A DNA stretch of 55,227 nucleotides, taken from the NCBI RefSeq assembly GCF_003311645.1, contig NZ_QEST01000190.1, positions 1 through 55,227 of the forward strand. Reading direction: 5' to 3'. The translations under genes were made by a program, and so were the position numbers. This document shows, piece by piece, positions 1 to 10,645 of this stretch. The first letter of the stretch is position 1, and the number at the start of each line of letters is the position of its first letter. The notes below the pieces were generated by a model. It was given only the letters and a program-made list of their open reading frames with translations, made no database searches and had not been told where the DNA came from. The DNA comes from Streptomyces sp. PT12. GTDB taxonomy: Bacteria; Actinomycetota; Actinomycetes; Streptomycetales; Streptomycetaceae.

Positions 1-37
1 ACACCGCTCAACGACCAAGCCCCAGGCGAGGCACTCC

Positions 38-54
38 AGATCTCAAACGCGCTC
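38..54 (+). repeat. End of a second, adjoining IS element
   Basis: AGATCTCAAACGCGCTC is identical to the right terminal repeat of the complete element at 967-983. It is followed directly by the shared TTA (55-57) and then by the left end of the complete element, giving a 17+3+17 palindrome (38-74). The bases before it (1-35) do not match the interior next to the right end of the complete copy, apart from two bases (CC). It is therefore probably the end of a related but different element, or of a partly deleted one, cut off by the window edge. Confidence 0.6.
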
Positions 55-57
55 TTA

Positions 58-983
58 GAGCGCGTTTGAGATCTCCCGTGTCGGCGGGGCGGTGGGCTCG
101 TTGGGCTGTGTATGAGTCGTTCGGGGAGGGGCTATCCGTCGGATCTGTCGGATGAGCAGTGGGCGTTGGTCGAGCCGTTGCTGCCGCCGCCGAGGACGGG
201 GCCGAAGGGCGGACGACGGGAGAAGCATCCGCGTCGTCGGATCGTCGAGGCCATCTTGTACATGGCCCGTACCGGCTGCCAGTGGCGCTACCTGCCACAC
301 GACTTCCCGCCCTGGGAGACGGTGTACTGGTACTTCACGCGATGGCACGAGGACGGCACGGTCGAGAGAATCCACGACGCACTGCGGACGCGGGTCCGGC
401 AGGCCGACGGCCGTCGCCCGGAGCCCACGGCCGGGTTGCTGGACTCGCAGTCGGTGCGTGCGGCGGACACCGTGCCGAGGTCCACCAGCGGGTACGACGC
501 GGGCAAGAAGACCACAGGCCGGAAGCGGTTCATCGTCACCGACACCCTCGGGCTGCTGCTGGCCGTCCACATCACCGCGGCGAGCGTCCAAGACCGCGAC
601 GGTGCACGGCGACCACTGCTGTGGACACGCCTGGACCACCCCTCGGTACGGAAGATCTGGGCGGATCAGGGCTTCGCCGGCCGCCTGGTCACCTGGGCTG
701 GCGACATCCTTGGCCGCACGGTGGAGATCGTGCGCAAGCAGCCCGGCCAGCGCGGCTTCCAGGTCCAGCCCAAACGCTGGGCGGTGGAACGAACGCTCGG
801 CTGGCTCATGACGCGCCGCCGCCTGGCCCGCGACTACGAGACCAATCCCGAACACTCCGCCACCATGATCCGCTGGGCCATGACCGACGTCATACTCCGC
901 CGACTCACCCGAGGACACCCCTCCACCCGACCCGGCCGCAAACCCCTCCGACGCACCACCTGAACCAGATCTCAAACGCGCTC
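58..983 (+). mobile_element. IS5-family insertion sequence, complete
   Basis: A 926-bp element bounded by perfect 17-bp inverted repeats: GAGCGCGTTTGAGATCT at 58-74 and its reverse complement at 967-983. It is flanked on both sides by TTA (55-57 and 984-986), which fits the short TNA target duplication made by some IS5 subgroups. It holds one transposase gene. Ends, duplication and reading frame are all intact, so it may still be mobile. It inserted downstream of the NRPS operon terminator and interrupts no recognisable gene. Confidence 0.88.
112..963 (+). CDS. IS5-family DDE transposase
   Basis: This 283-residue transposase catalyses cut-and-paste movement of the surrounding element. The N-terminal part (about 10-110) has the SDEQWALVEPLLPP start and the WRYLPHDFPPWETVYWYF block typical of IS5-family proteins. 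The catalytic triad is visible as D in LLDSQSV, D in WADQGFAG and E in WAVERTLGW, followed by the usual basic tail. No frameshift is present, so it should be active. The ATG at 112 follows the left inverted repeat closely, leaving only about 50 bp for a promoter. It is a single-frame transposase, not the two-frame kind. Confidence 0.92.
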   Translation: MSRSGRGYPSDLSDEQWALVEPLLPPPRTGPKGGRREKHPRRRIVEAILYMARTGCQWRYLPHDFPPWETVYWYFTRWHEDGTVERIHDALRTRVRQADGRRPEPTAGLLDSQSVRAADTVPRSTSGYDAGKKTTGRKRFIVTDTLGLLLAVHITAASVQDRDGARRPLLWTRLDHPSVRKIWADQGFAGRLVTWAGDILGRTVEIVRKQPGQRGFQVQPKRWAVERTLGWLMTRRRLARDYETNPEHSATMIRWAMTDVILRRLTRGHPSTRPGRKPLRRTT

Positions 984-1009
984 TTAGGTCGGCCGAATTC
1001 GAGGAGCTC

Positions 1010-1041
1010 AGCGCTCGGCTGGGGTTTCCCAGCCGAGCGCT
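1010..1041 (-). terminator. Strong hairpin after the NRPS operon
   Basis: A perfect 14-bp stem (AGCGCTCGGCTGGG at 1010-1023, complement at 1028-1041) with a 4-base loop. It lies about 100 bp past the stop of the mbtH-like gene, the last gene of the minus-strand NRPS operon. No long T-run follows, as is usual in high-GC actinomycetes. It would also stop transcription coming out of the insertion sequence. Confidence 0.75.
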
Positions 1042-1139
1042 TGTGAGGCGGTTCGGTGCCCTCAACGCGAGCCCGGGGCGGGCGTCTTGGCCGCCCGCCG
1101 TCTGGCGTGCGGCGGCGGGCGCGCCGTGGGCGCTGCGGG

Positions 1140-1349
1140 CTACTCGCCCATCGCCGCGATCAGTGACTTCGGGCGCATGTCCGTCCACGTCGCCTCGATG
1201 TGGGCCAGGCAGGCCGCGCGGCTCTCGGGGCCGAAGGTGCGGGTCCAGCCCGCGGGGACGTCGGCGAACTCGGGCCACAGCGAGTGCTGGCCCTCGTCGT
1301 TGACCAGCACGAGGAAGACGCCGTCCTGGTCGTCGAAGGGGTTCGTCAT
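1140..1349 (-). CDS. mbtH: MbtH-like protein
   Basis: A 69-residue MbtH-like protein. This family binds NRPS adenylation domains and is often needed for their solubility or activity. The family signature is complete: [20 protein letters not shown] and the block [17 protein letters not shown], including the three conserved tryptophans. Its ATG overlaps the TGA of the upstream NRPS gene (ATGA at 1346-1349), so the two are translationally coupled. It is the last gene of the operon, directly before the hairpin at 1010-1041. It most likely serves the A domains of the cluster, possibly the Thr-type one. Confidence 0.95.
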   Translation of the reverse strand: MTNPFDDQDGVFLVLVNDEGQHSLWPEFADVPAGWTRTFGPESRAACLAHIEATWTDMRPKSLIAAMGE

Positions 1350-4300
1350 GGCGTGGTCCTCCCGGGAGCGGGGATCGGAACGGTGGTGTCAACGGTGGTG
1401 TCGGGGACAACGGTGGCACAGGGAACGAGGTCGGTCACCGGGGCGTCGGGGGCGGCGGCGACCGCTTCGAGGAGCGAGGTCAGCTCGCGCACGATGCCCT
1501 CGGCCTCCTCGGGCGCGACCGCGCCTGGGAGGTGGTCGAGGCGCAGGCCCAGCGTCTCGTCGGCGGCGAACGCCACGAGCGTCAGCGGGTAGTGGGTCGC
1601 GTCGCGGCCCTCGGCGCCGGTCAGGCGCAGCCCCGAGGCAGGGCGCGCCAGGGCGACGCGGTCCAGCGGGTAGTTCTCGAAGACCACGTGGGTGTCGAAC
1701 AACTCCCGCCGCCCGACGGCGCGTTGGATCTCGCTCAGCCCGATGTGCGCGTGCGGGAGCAGCGCGGCCTGCTCGTCGCGTATGCGGTGCAGCGTGGCCC
1801 GAACGGTCTCGGCGGGGTCGAGGCGCACCCGCACCGGCAGCGTGTTGATGAACAGCCCGATCATCGATTCCATGCCGGGCAGCTCCGGCTGGCGCCCCGA
1901 GACGGTGGTGCCGAACACCACGTCGAGCGCGCGGCAGCGGCGGGCGAGCAGCAGGCCCCAGGCCGCCTGGACCGCGGTGTTGAGCGTGATGCCCTCGGCG
2001 CCAAGGCCGCGCAACGCCTTGGTCGCGGTGTCGGGGAGCGACGCGGCCAGCGTGGCCGGGCCGCCGCCGTCCGCGGCGCCCGCGCCGGGCGCGGTCAGCC
2101 GCGGGGGCTCCCCCACGCCCGCGAGCGCGGCCCGCCACGCCTCGCGTGCCGCGCCCCGGTCGCGGGTGGCGAGCAGCGCGAGGTGGTCGCGGTAGGGGGT
2201 GACGCGTTCGAGGGTGTCGGCGGCGCCGCCGTGGGCGTGCAGCGCGAGCAGCTCGCGGATCAGCAGCGGCGCGGACCAGCCGTCGAGCACGAGGTGGTGG
2301 TTGGTCAGCACGAGCCGGTGCTCCTGCGGGCCCCAGCGGGTGAGGGTGAAACGGATCAGGGGCGGGCGGTCCACGGCGAAGCGGCGGCGCAGGTCGGCCC
2401 TGGCCAGCCGGTCGAAGACGCGCTCGCGGCGCCCGGGGGCGACGCGGGTCAGGTCGAGCTCGCGCCAGCCGGGTTCGAGCGGGGCGGGGATGACCTGGAC
2501 GGGGTGGCGCAGTCCCTCGTGGACAAACGCGGCCCGCACGTTGGGGTGGCGGGTCAGCAGGGCCTTCGCGGCGGCCCTCAGGGCGGCGGGGTCGAGGGGG
2601 CCGTCGAGCCGCAGCACGAACTGCGCCTGGTAGACGTCGGTCGCGGCCGGGGCGTAGAGCGCGTGGAAGAGCAGCCCCTCCTGGAGCGGGGTGAGGGGCA
2701 GCACGTCGTCGAGCCCGGGGTAGGCGCGTTCCAGGTGGGCGATCTCGTCCTGGTCGAGCCGGACGAGCGGCAGGTCGGAGGGGCTGCGGCCACCGGCGCC
2801 CGGGGTCCTGGCGTGCAGGACGAGGGAGTCGAGCGCCGCGAACCACAGGTCGGCGAGCGCCCGCACCTCGGCCTCGGCGAACTGCCCTTCGGTCCAGGTG
2901 AGTACGGCGGACAGCCGGGGTCCGGCCTCGCCGTCGAGGGTGACGGCGTTGATGTCGAGCGCGTGGGAGCCGAGGCGTTCGGGCGCGCGCCCGCGGGGTG
3001 CGGCGGCGGGCTCGTCCGCGATGCCCCAGTCGGCGCCTGGGCCCGCGGTGAGGCGGCCCAGGTAGTTGAAGCCGAGCGCGGGGGCGGCGGGGCCTGTGAG
3101 CCCCGGCGCGGGATCGGGGTCGAGGTGGCGCAGGATCCCATAGCCGATGCCCCGGTCGGGAATGGCCCGCAGCCGTTCCTTGACCCGGGTCAGGGCGTGG
3201 CCGAGCGCGGGCGCCGCGGTCCACACGTCGGTCCAGGCGCACCCCGTGGGCGGCAGCCGCACCGGGTAGAGGGCGGTCAGCCAGCCCACGGTCCTCGACA
3301 GGTCGGTGTCGGGCAGGTCGGGCCGCCCGTGGGACTCGAGGTCGAGCAGCAGCCCACCGGTCGCGGGGCGCCCGCGGCGGCGGCGCCACTCCTCCACGGC
3401 GAGCGCGAGCCCGGTGAGCAGCACCGGCTCGACGCCGCAGTGGAACGCCGCGCCGACCTCGGTGAGCAACGGCCTGGTCCGGCCCGGCGGCAGCGTGACG
3501 GCCAGGTCGCGCGCCACGCGCGGGGCGCCGGGGGCGCCGGGCGGCGGGGCGGCGAGCGGGGGCTCGGGCTCGGCCAACGCGCCGGTCCACAGCGGCAGTT
3601 CGCCGCGGCGGCTGCCGTCGGCGCCCTGCGCGGCCAGGGCGCGGGCCCACGCGGGGAAGGTGACGGGCGGCGGGGCGGCGTCGGCGACGTCGGCGGCGTC
3701 GGCGGCGTCGGCGGCGTCGGCGGCGTCGGCGGCGCGGTCATCGGCCAGGGCCCGGGCGGCGGCGGCCAGTTCGGGCAGCAGGACGCGCCAGGAGACGCCG
3801 TCGATCGCGAGGTGGTGGACGACGAGCAGCAGCCGCCCGTCGCGGTCGGGCCCGCGGTCGATGAACGCCGCCGCGACCAGGTGCCCTGCCTCGGGATCGA
3901 GGCGGTCGAGCGCCGCGCCGAAGGCGTCGCCGAGCAGCGCTGGCAGGTCGCCGTCGGGGCGGCCTTCGGCGGCGACGCGGGTGACGCGCTCGGCCACGGG
4001 GACCCGCCCCGCGGGCAGCGCGGCCAGGTGCCACTCCCCCTCGGCGGCGCGCAGCCGCAGGCGCAGCGCGGCGTGCCGGTCGACGAGCGCGCCGAGCGCC
4101 GCGGTGAGCCGCCCGACGCTCAGCCCCGCGGGGGTACGCAGCACCATGTGCTGGCTGAACGAGCGCCGGTCGCCGCCCTGTTGGAGCCACCAGCGGACGA
4201 TCGGGGTGAGCGGCACTGGCCCCGATCCGTCGTCGGGTTCCGCGGGGGCGGGGGCGTTCTTCGCGGCGTGGGCCTCGGCGCGGGCCTCGGCGCGCGCGGC

Positions 4301-7300
4301 GAGCCCGGCGACCGTGGGCGCGCGCAGGACGTCGTTGACGGTGATCCGCAGCCCGGCGTCGTGGGCGCGGCTGACGAGCTGGATGGCGATGATGCTGTCG
4401 CCGCCCGAGTCGTAGAAGCCGTCGTGGACGCCGATCGATGGCAGCCGCAGCAGCTCGGCGAAGATGTCGCGCAGCACGCGCTCGCGCTCGCTGGTGGGCG
4501 CGGCGGGCTCATCGGCCCGTTCCTCCGCGGTGGGGGCGGGCGGGGCGGGGGCGGGCAGCGCGGCGCGGTCGGGCTTGCCGTTGCGGGTCAGCGGCACGCG
4601 TTCGATGACGGCCCACGCGGCGGGCACCATGTAGTCGGGCAGGGTCGCCACGGCGTGGCGGCGCAGCGCGTCGAGGTCGATCTCCGCGCCTTCGGCGGCC
4701 ACCAGGTAGGCGACCAGGCGCTTCTCGCCCGGCCTGTCCTCGCGGACCACCACGACGGCCTGGCCGACGCCGCCGTGCCCGGCGAGCGCCGTGGCGACCT
4801 CGTCGGTCTCGATGCGGAAGCCGCGCAGCTTGACCTGCCCGTCGGCCCTGCCGCCGAACGCCAGCGTCCCGTCGGGCAGCCAGCGCGCCAGGTCGCCCGT
4901 CCGGTACATGCGGGCGCCCAGGGGCCCGAACGGGTCGGCCACGAAGCGTTCCGCCGTCAGCGCCGCCCGCCCCAGATAGCCGCGCGCGACGCCCGTGCCC
5001 GCCAGGTACAGCTCGCCCGTCACCCCCGCGGGCACCGGCTGGAGCCAGGGGTCGAGGACATAGGCGCGGCCGCCGTCGAGGGGGCGCCCGATCGGGATGC
5101 CGCGCCGCGCGGCGGGCTCGGCGAGGTCGGCGTCGGTGACCCGGTGCCACGAGGCGGCGGTGGTCAGCTCGGCGGGACCGTAGCCGTTGACGACCTGGAC
5201 GCCGGGGCAGTGCCGCCGCACGGCGCGCACCGCGCGGGGCGGCACGACGTCGCCCCCGGTCCACACGGTGTCGAGGCCGCGCAGGCAGGCCGGGTCCTCC
5301 TCGGCGACGAGCTGGAAGAGACCGGCCGTCAGCCACAGCCCCGTGGGGCGGGTCTCGGCGACGAGGCGGCGCAGGGTGCGCAGGTCGAGGTCGCCCGGCG
5401 GTGCGATGACGACCTCGCCGCCGCCCAGGAGCGGCACCCACAGCTCGAGCGTGGAGGCGTCGAACGAGTGCGGCGAGTGCATCACCATGCGGCGGGCGGT
5501 GGTGGGCTCGAAGCACGCGTCGTCGGCGAGGGCGAGGATGTCGCCGTGGGTGATGGCGACGCCCTTGGGGACGCCGGTGGAGCCCGAGGTGAAGATGGCG
5601 CAGGCGAGGCGTTCGCCCTGGATCGGGACGCGGGGTGGGGCGGCCGTGAACGCGTCGGCGGCACCGTTGAGTTCGTCGAGCTCGATGACCAGGGGCGCGC
5701 CTGGCGGCCGGTCGTCCGCGGGCACGCCCGGCCCCGTGACGAGCACCACGGCCTCGGCCTCGGCGATGACGCGGGCCTGGCGGGCGCGCGGCGCGCGGGA
5801 GTCAAGCGGCACATAGCAGCCGCCGCTCGCCAGGACGGCGAGGGCGGTCACCGCGTAGGCGACGCCGCGTTCCATGAGGAGCGCCACCCGCGTCTCTGGG
5901 CCCACGCCCGCGGCGGCCAGACGGGCGGCGAGCGCGTCCGACCTGGCCACCAGCTCGGCATAGGTCAGCGTCTCCGCGTCCGAGCGCAGCGCCACGGCGT
6001 CCGGCGTCCGGCGCGCGTGCTCGGCCACGCGCTCGGGAACGCTGCGCGCGCTCCCGCGGGCGCCCCGGCCGTGTGTGGCGCCCCAGCGGGTCAACAGGCG
6101 GGCGCGCTCGGCGGGTTCGAGGATGTCGGCGGCGTGCAGCGGGGTGTCGGGGGCGTCGGCGAGCAGCGTTAGCAGCCGGACCAGGCGGTCGCACAGCGCC
6201 CGCGCGGTGGCGGGCTCAAACAGGCCGGTGCGGTATTCGAGCAGCCCGTCGAGGCCGAGGAAGGCACCGTCGGGGGCGCGGCGGTCATGGAGGCTGAACG
6301 CCAGGTCGCACTTGGCGGTTCCGGTGGCGACCGTGCCGATCTCGGCGCGCAGGCCCGGCAGTTCGACGCGGTCGGGCGGGGGCGGGGTGACGACGAGCAT
6401 CACCTGGAAGAGCGGCGGGCCGGTCTCGGGCCTGTGCGGCCGCACCGCCTCGACGACGAGCTCGAACGGCACGTCCTGGTGGGCGAACGCCGCGAGGTCG
6501 GCCGCGCGGACCCGGCCGAGCAGCTGGCGCAGGGTCGGGTCGCCCGAGGTGTCGGCGCGCAGCACCAGGGTGTTGACGAAGAACCCGATCAACGCGTCGA
6601 GCCGGGGGTCCTGGCGGTCGGAGACCGCCGTGGCGACGGGGATGTCGGTGCCCGCGCCGAGGCGGCTGAGCAGCGCGGCGAGCGCGGTGTGGACGGCCAT
6701 GAAGAGGCTGGCGCGCTCGGCGGCGGCCAGCTCGGCCAGGCGCCGGTGCGGCCCAGGGGGGAGCGTGAACGCGACGGTGGCGCCCTCGTCGGTCGGCGGC
6801 GCCGCGTGGTCGGCGGGCAGCGCGATCCGGTCGGGCAGCCCTTCGAGGGCCGACGTCCAGTGGGCGAGGCGGCGTTCGGTGTGCGGGGTGCGGGCGTCCT
6901 CGGTGCCGAACACCGCACGCTGGTCCAGCGCGAAGTCGGCGTACTGCACCGGGAGTCGGGGAAGGAGCCGGGGCGCGCCCCGCAGCCTCGCGGCATAGGC
7001 GGCGCCGAGCTCGGCGGCGAGCGGGGCGAGGGAGGCGTGGTCGCACGCGATGTGGTGCAGCAGGAGCAGCAGGGTGCGTTCGCCGGTCTCGGTGGTGAAC
7101 AGCTCGGCGCGCAGCGGGGGTTCGCGGTCGAGCCGGAACGCGTGGCGGGCGGCGGCGGCCAGCGCGGCGGGCAACTTCGCGGCGGCGACGGCCGTTTCGG
7201 CGAGGGTGGGGCGGCCTTCGGCGGGGGGAAGGATCCGCTGGTGGGGGTGGCCGTTCTCCTCGCGGATCACGGTGCGCAGGATCTCGTGGCGGTCGGTCAG

Positions 7301-10300
7301 GTCGCCGAGGGCGGCGGCGAGGGCGGCCTGGTCGGGGGCGCCGTCGAGGCGCACGGTGAGCGGCACGTTGTAGGCGCGCTCCACCCCGGCGTGGCGGTGC
7401 AGGAACCACAGGCGGCGCTGGCCGAACGACAGGGGCGGCAACGCCGGGCGCTCTCGCGGGACTTCGGGAGCGCCGGGCGCCGGGGCGCGCGCGGCGAGGT
7501 GGGCGGCGAGCGCGGCGACGGTGGGGTGCTCGAAGATGTCGCGGACGTCGAGGTCGGCGTGGCCCGCGGCGCGCACCCTGGCGGCCAGGCGGGCGGCGCG
7601 CAGGCTGTCGCCGCCGAGGTCGAAGAAGCTGTCGTGCGGGCCGACGCGCCCCGTGCCGAGGAGTTCGGCGCAGAGGGCGGCAAGCCGGCGTTCGAGCGCG
7701 GTGGTGAACGCCGGGGCGGGCGCGTCGCCAGGCGCGCGCTCGGGCGCGCCATCGGGTGCGGGGAGTGCGGCGCGGTCGAGCTTGCCGTTGGGCGTGAGCG
7801 GCAGGGCGTCGAGCGTCACCAGGCGCGCGGGGACGAGGTGCGCGGGGAGCCGTTCGCGCAGCCGGGCGCGCAGGAGTTCGGGCAGGCGTTCGGGCAGGTC
7901 GTCGGCCGGGGTGGTGCCGTCGGGCACGACGTGGGCGACCAGCTGCGGCTCGCCGCCCGCGGGGTCGGGCGCGGCGGTGACCGCGGCGGCGGCCACGCCG
8001 GGGGCGGCGAGCAGCGCGGCCTCGATCTCGCCCGGCTCGACGCGGTGGCCGCGGACGCTGAGCTGGTCGTCCGCGCGGCCCACATAGTGCAGGTCGTGGA
8101 CGAGCCCGCCGTCCGCCGTCCACCGGGGCACCCAGCGGGCCAGGTCGCCCGAGCGGTACAGGCGCGAGCCTGGCGGGCCGAAGGGGTCGGCCACGAACCT
8201 CCCCGCGGTGAGGGCCGGTTGGCCGAGATAGCCGCGGGCGACGCCCTCGCCGCCGACATACAGCTCGCCCGTCACCCCAGGCGGCACCGGGCGCAGCAGG
8301 GCGTCGAGCACCCGCACGCGCGCCCCGGGGAGCGCGGTGCCGATCGGGCTGCCCGGGCGTTCGGCGTGGCCGGGGGTGAGGGCGGTGCGGGTGGTGTGGA
8401 CGGTGGTCTCGGTGATGCCGTAGAGGTTGGCGGCGGCGGGCGCGCCATCGCCGTGCCGCGCGAACCAGCCGCGCAGGGCCGAAGGCGTCAGCTTCTCGCC
8501 GCCGAAGAGGAGCCAGCGCAGGGCGAGTCGGCGCCCGCGCGCGGGGTCTTCCGCGGCGGCGGCGTCGAGCGCGGCGAACGCGGACGGCGTCTGGTTGAGC
8601 ACCGTGACGCGCTCGGCGGCCAGCAGGTCGAGAAGCGCCAGGGGCGAGCGGGCCACGTCGCGCGGGACGACCACGAGGCGGCCGCCGTGCGCCAGCGCGC
8701 CCCACAGCTCCCACACGGAGAAGTCGAAGGCGCACGAGTGGAACAGCGTCCACACGTCGCCAGGGCCGAAGCCGAACTCCCGCGCGCCCTCGGTCAGCAG
8801 CGCCACCGGGCCGCGGTGGCTGACCACCACGCCCTTGGGGCGGCCCGTCGACCCCGAGGTGTGGATCACATAGGCGGCGTGCGCGGGCGTCAGCGGCGCG
8901 CGCCGGTCGGCATCGGTGAGGTCCGCGGCGGGATCGAGGCCGTCGGCGTGGGGCTCGGCCAGCGCGGCGGCCAGCTCGTCGGGGGTGAGCACGAGGACGG
9001 GGCGCGTGCCGTCCAGGATCAGCCGGACGCGTTCGGCGGGCCAGTCGGGGTCGATGGGCACCGCGGCCGCGCCCGACGTGGCGACGGCGAGCAGCGCGGT
9101 CACCAGGTCGGCCGAGCGCGGCAGCTGGACGGCCACGGCACGCTCGGGCGCGGCGCCGCGCCTGACGAGGGCGCGGGCCAGGCGGTTGACGCGGGCGCTG
9201 AGGTCGCGGTAGCGCAGGACCGTTCCGCCGAAGGTGACGGCCGGGGCGTCGGGGAAGCGGGCGGCGGCGCGTTCGAAGAGGCGCGGCAGTGTGAGTCCCG
9301 TGTCGGGCACGGACGTTGGGCGCGCCACCAGGGCGCGGCGCTCGCCGCGCGACAGGTGCGGCATGCGGCCCGCGGCCCTGTCGGGGTCGGCGGCCAGGGC
9401 GGCGAGCAGCCGGACGCAGCGGCGCGCCTCGGCCGCCGCGGCGCGGGCGTCGTGCCGCGCCGGGTCGGCGTCCACGTCGACGCGCAGCCCGCCGTGCCCC
9501 TCGTCCGGGTAGACGGTGAGGGACAGCTCGCGCACCGGGCCGATGGCGACGTTGCGCATCGCCATGGGCCGCCCGGCGAAGTCGCGGCCATAGCCGAACG
9601 GCAGAACGTTGACCGCGACGTCGTACAACCCCCGCCCGCTGCCCGTCAGTTGGAGGTCGCGCAGCAGGTGCTCGTGCCGGTAGCGCGCGTGGGGCAGCAC
9701 GGCCGCGAGCTCGTCGCGCGCCGCCCGCGCCAGCTCACCGGCCGCGCGCCGGGGGCGCAGGGGCAGCCGCAGCGGCAGGACGTTGGACGCGGTGCCCGCG
9801 GCCAGCCGGGACGTGGCGCGGTCGCGGCCCGCGACCGGAAGGCCGAGCACCACGTCGGCGCCGCCGCCCGCGCGGGCGTGCGCGAGCAGCGCGCCCGCGG
9901 CCACGACCGCGTCGGGCCAGCCGACGCCGAGGCGGCGCGCGGTCGCGCGCAGCGCGGCCAGGCCCGCGGCGGGGAGCCGCGCGGTGCCGCGCGCGGCGAG
10001 CCCGCCCCGGGGCGCGGCGCCCGACGGCGCGAGCCCTGCGGCCCTGGCGCGCCAGAAGGCGCGGTCGTCGGCGAGGGCGGGCGACGCGCGGTAGGCGCGC
10101 TCGGCGGCGAGCAGCGCGTCCGGCGCGTGGGGCGAGGGCGGTGGCGACTCGCCCCGTTCGAGCGCGGCGTAGAGCCGGGCGACGCGGCGGGTCAGCAGCG
10201 CGCTGCCGACGCCGTCGAGCACCAGGTGGTGACAGGCCAGGTGCCACACGTACCGGGCGTCGGCGAGCCGCAGCAGCGCGGTGCGGAACGGCGGCCCCGA

Positions 10301-10645
10301 GGCCAGGTCGAACGGGCGGGCCACGTCATCGCGCGCCCACGCCATCGCCGCCGCGGCGGGGAACGGCTCGCCGCGCAGGTCCACCACGGCAAGGCGCCAG
10401 GGCGGCACGGGCCCGTCCCACTGCCGCGGCTCGCCTTCGCCGCCGGCCGCGGGATCCACCGCGAACCTGGCCCGCAGCGGCCCCGTCTCGGCGACCGCCG
10501 CCGCGAACGCCGCCTCGAAGAGCCCCGCGTCGAGCGGCCCCCCGATGTCCAGGGCGACGCCCACGTGGTAACGCCCCGGCGCGGCAAGCCCCGAGCCCAC
10601 CCAGATGCCGCGCTGCGCCGTCGTCAGCGGCACCCACCCGGTCAC
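1346..10645 (-). CDS. NRPS, C-A(Thr)-T-C-A-T-E-C
   Basis: A 3099-residue non-ribosomal peptide synthetase. Domains by approximate residue: C 1-440 (HHLVLDG near 138, EntF-like); A1 450-950; T 1013 (LGGDS); C 1060-1480 (HHIACDH, last G replaced by H, acceptable in LCL-type domains); A2 1530-2030; T 2082 (SGGDS); E 2140-2600 (HHLAIDG); terminal C 2630-3070 (HHLVLDG, type that follows an epimerase). The A1 pocket reads D-F-W-N-L-G-L-V-H, almost the Thr code. A2 reads about D-A-L-W-W-G-G-T-A, closest to branched-chain (Val-type) codes but not certain. The E after module 2 implies a D-residue there. The protein ends in a C domain with no A-T behind it, so it must hand over to another protein. It overlaps the upstream NRPS start by 4 bp and the mbtH-like gene by 4 bp. 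Confidence 0.95.
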   Translation of the reverse strand: MTGWVPLTTAQRGIWVGSGLAAPGRYHVGVALDIGGPLDAGLFEAAFAAAVAETGPLRARFAVDPAAGGEGEPRQWDGPVPPWRLAVVDLRGEPFPAAAAMAWARDDVARPFDLASGPPFRTALLRLADARYVWHLACHHLVLDGVGSALLTRRVARLYAALERGESPPPSPHAPDALLAAERAYRASPALADDRAFWRARAAGLAPSGAAPRGGLAARGTARLPAAGLAALRATARRLGVGWPDAVVAAGALLAHARAGGGADVVLGLPVAGRDRATSRLAAGTASNVLPLRLPLRPRRAAGELARAARDELAAVLPHARYRHEHLLRDLQLTGSGRGLYDVAVNVLPFGYGRDFAGRPMAMRNVAIGPVRELSLTVYPDEGHGGLRVDVDADPARHDARAAAAEARRCVRLLAALAADPDRAAGRMPHLSRGERRALVARPTSVPDTGLTLPRLFERAAARFPDAPAVTFGGTVLRYRDLSARVNRLARALVRRGAAPERAVAVQLPRSADLVTALLAVATSGAAAVPIDPDWPAERVRLILDGTRPVLVLTPDELAAALAEPHADGLDPAADLTDADRRAPLTPAHAAYVIHTSGSTGRPKGVVVSHRGPVALLTEGAREFGFGPGDVWTLFHSCAFDFSVWELWGALAHGGRLVVVPRDVARSPLALLDLLAAERVTVLNQTPSAFAALDAAAAEDPARGRRLALRWLLFGGEKLTPSALRGWFARHGDGAPAAANLYGITETTVHTTRTALTPGHAERPGSPIGTALPGARVRVLDALLRPVPPGVTGELYVGGEGVARGYLGQPALTAGRFVADPFGPPGSRLYRSGDLARWVPRWTADGGLVHDLHYVGRADDQLSVRGHRVEPGEIEAALLAAPGVAAAAVTAAPDPAGGEPQLVAHVVPDGTTPADDLPERLPELLRARLRERLPAHLVPARLVTLDALPLTPNGKLDRAALPAPDGAPERAPGDAPAPAFTTALERRLAALCAELLGTGRVGPHDSFFDLGGDSLRAARLAARVRAAGHADLDVRDIFEHPTVAALAAHLAARAPAPGAPEVPRERPALPPLSFGQRRLWFLHRHAGVERAYNVPLTVRLDGAPDQAALAAALGDLTDRHEILRTVIREENGHPHQRILPPAEGRPTLAETAVAAAKLPAALAAAARHAFRLDREPPLRAELFTTETGERTLLLLLHHIACDHASLAPLAAELGAAYAARLRGAPRLLPRLPVQYADFALDQRAVFGTEDARTPHTERRLAHWTSALEGLPDRIALPADHAAPPTDEGATVAFTLPPGPHRRLAELAAAERASLFMAVHTALAALLSRLGAGTDIPVATAVSDRQDPRLDALIGFFVNTLVLRADTSGDPTLRQLLGRVRAADLAAFAHQDVPFELVVEAVRPHRPETGPPLFQVMLVVTPPPPDRVELPGLRAEIGTVATGTAKCDLAFSLHDRRAPDGAFLGLDGLLEYRTGLFEPATARALCDRLVRLLTLLADAPDTPLHAADILEPAERARLLTRWGATHGRGARGSARSVPERVAEHARRTPDAVALRSDAETLTYAELVARSDALAARLAAAGVGPETRVALLMERGVAYAVTALAVLASGGCYVPLDSRAPRARQARVIAEAEAVVLVTGPGVPADDRPPGAPLVIELDELNGAADAFTAAPPRVPIQGERLACAIFTSGSTGVPKGVAITHGDILALADDACFEPTTARRMVMHSPHSFDASTLELWVPLLGGGEVVIAPPGDLDLRTLRRLVAETRPTGLWLTAGLFQLVAEEDPACLRGLDTVWTGGDVVPPRAVRAVRRHCPGVQVVNGYGPAELTTAASWHRVTDADLAEPAARRGIPIGRPLDGGRAYVLDPWLQPVPAGVTGELYLAGTGVARGYLGRAALTAERFVADPFGPLGARMYRTGDLARWLPDGTLAFGGRADGQVKLRGFRIETDEVATALAGHGGVGQAVVVVREDRPGEKRLVAYLVAAEGAEIDLDALRRHAVATLPDYMVPAAWAVIERVPLTRNGKPDRAALPAPAPPAPTAEERADEPAAPTSERERVLRDIFAELLRLPSIGVHDGFYDSGGDSIIAIQLVSRAHDAGLRITVNDVLRAPTVAGLAARAEARAEAHAAKNAPAPAEPDDGSGPVPLTPIVRWWLQQGGDRRSFSQHMVLRTPAGLSVGRLTAALGALVDRHAALRLRLRAAEGEWHLAALPAGRVPVAERVTRVAAEGRPDGDLPALLGDAFGAALDRLDPEAGHLVAAAFIDRGPDRDGRLLLVVHHLAIDGVSWRVLLPELAAAARALADDRAADAADAADAADAADVADAAPPPVTFPAWARALAAQGADGSRRGELPLWTGALAEPEPPLAAPPPGAPGAPRVARDLAVTLPPGRTRPLLTEVGAAFHCGVEPVLLTGLALAVEEWRRRRGRPATGGLLLDLESHGRPDLPDTDLSRTVGWLTALYPVRLPPTGCAWTDVWTAAPALGHALTRVKERLRAIPDRGIGYGILRHLDPDPAPGLTGPAAPALGFNYLGRLTAGPGADWGIADEPAAAPRGRAPERLGSHALDINAVTLDGEAGPRLSAVLTWTEGQFAEAEVRALADLWFAALDSLVLHARTPGAGGRSPSDLPLVRLDQDEIAHLERAYPGLDDVLPLTPLQEGLLFHALYAPAATDVYQAQFVLRLDGPLDPAALRAAAKALLTRHPNVRAAFVHEGLRHPVQVIPAPLEPGWRELDLTRVAPGRRERVFDRLARADLRRRFAVDRPPLIRFTLTRWGPQEHRLVLTNHHLVLDGWSAPLLIRELLALHAHGGAADTLERVTPYRDHLALLATRDRGAAREAWRAALAGVGEPPRLTAPGAGAADGGGPATLAASLPDTATKALRGLGAEGITLNTAVQAAWGLLLARRCRALDVVFGTTVSGRQPELPGMESMIGLFINTLPVRVRLDPAETVRATLHRIRDEQAALLPHAHIGLSEIQRAVGRRELFDTHVVFENYPLDRVALARPASGLRLTGAEGRDATHYPLTLVAFAADETLGLRLDHLPGAVAPEEAEGIVRELTSLLEAVAAAPDAPVTDLVPCATVVPDTTVDTTVPIPAPGRTTP
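3681..3734 (-). repeat. Six tandem 9-bp units inside an E domain
   Basis: Six consecutive copies of TCGGCGGCG, the first with one change. On the coding strand they encode a run of Ala-Asp-Ala triplets in the epimerisation domain of the NRPS, just after its HHxxxDG motif region. The reading frame is kept. It looks like replication slippage in a tolerant surface loop. Confidence 0.85.

Noticed and set aside
1532-6172. Plus-strand open frame of about 1546 codons, and a similar one at 6287-10858
   Set aside because: Both are antisense to NRPS coding sequence, caused by the strong GC bias. Their translations lack any fold signature.
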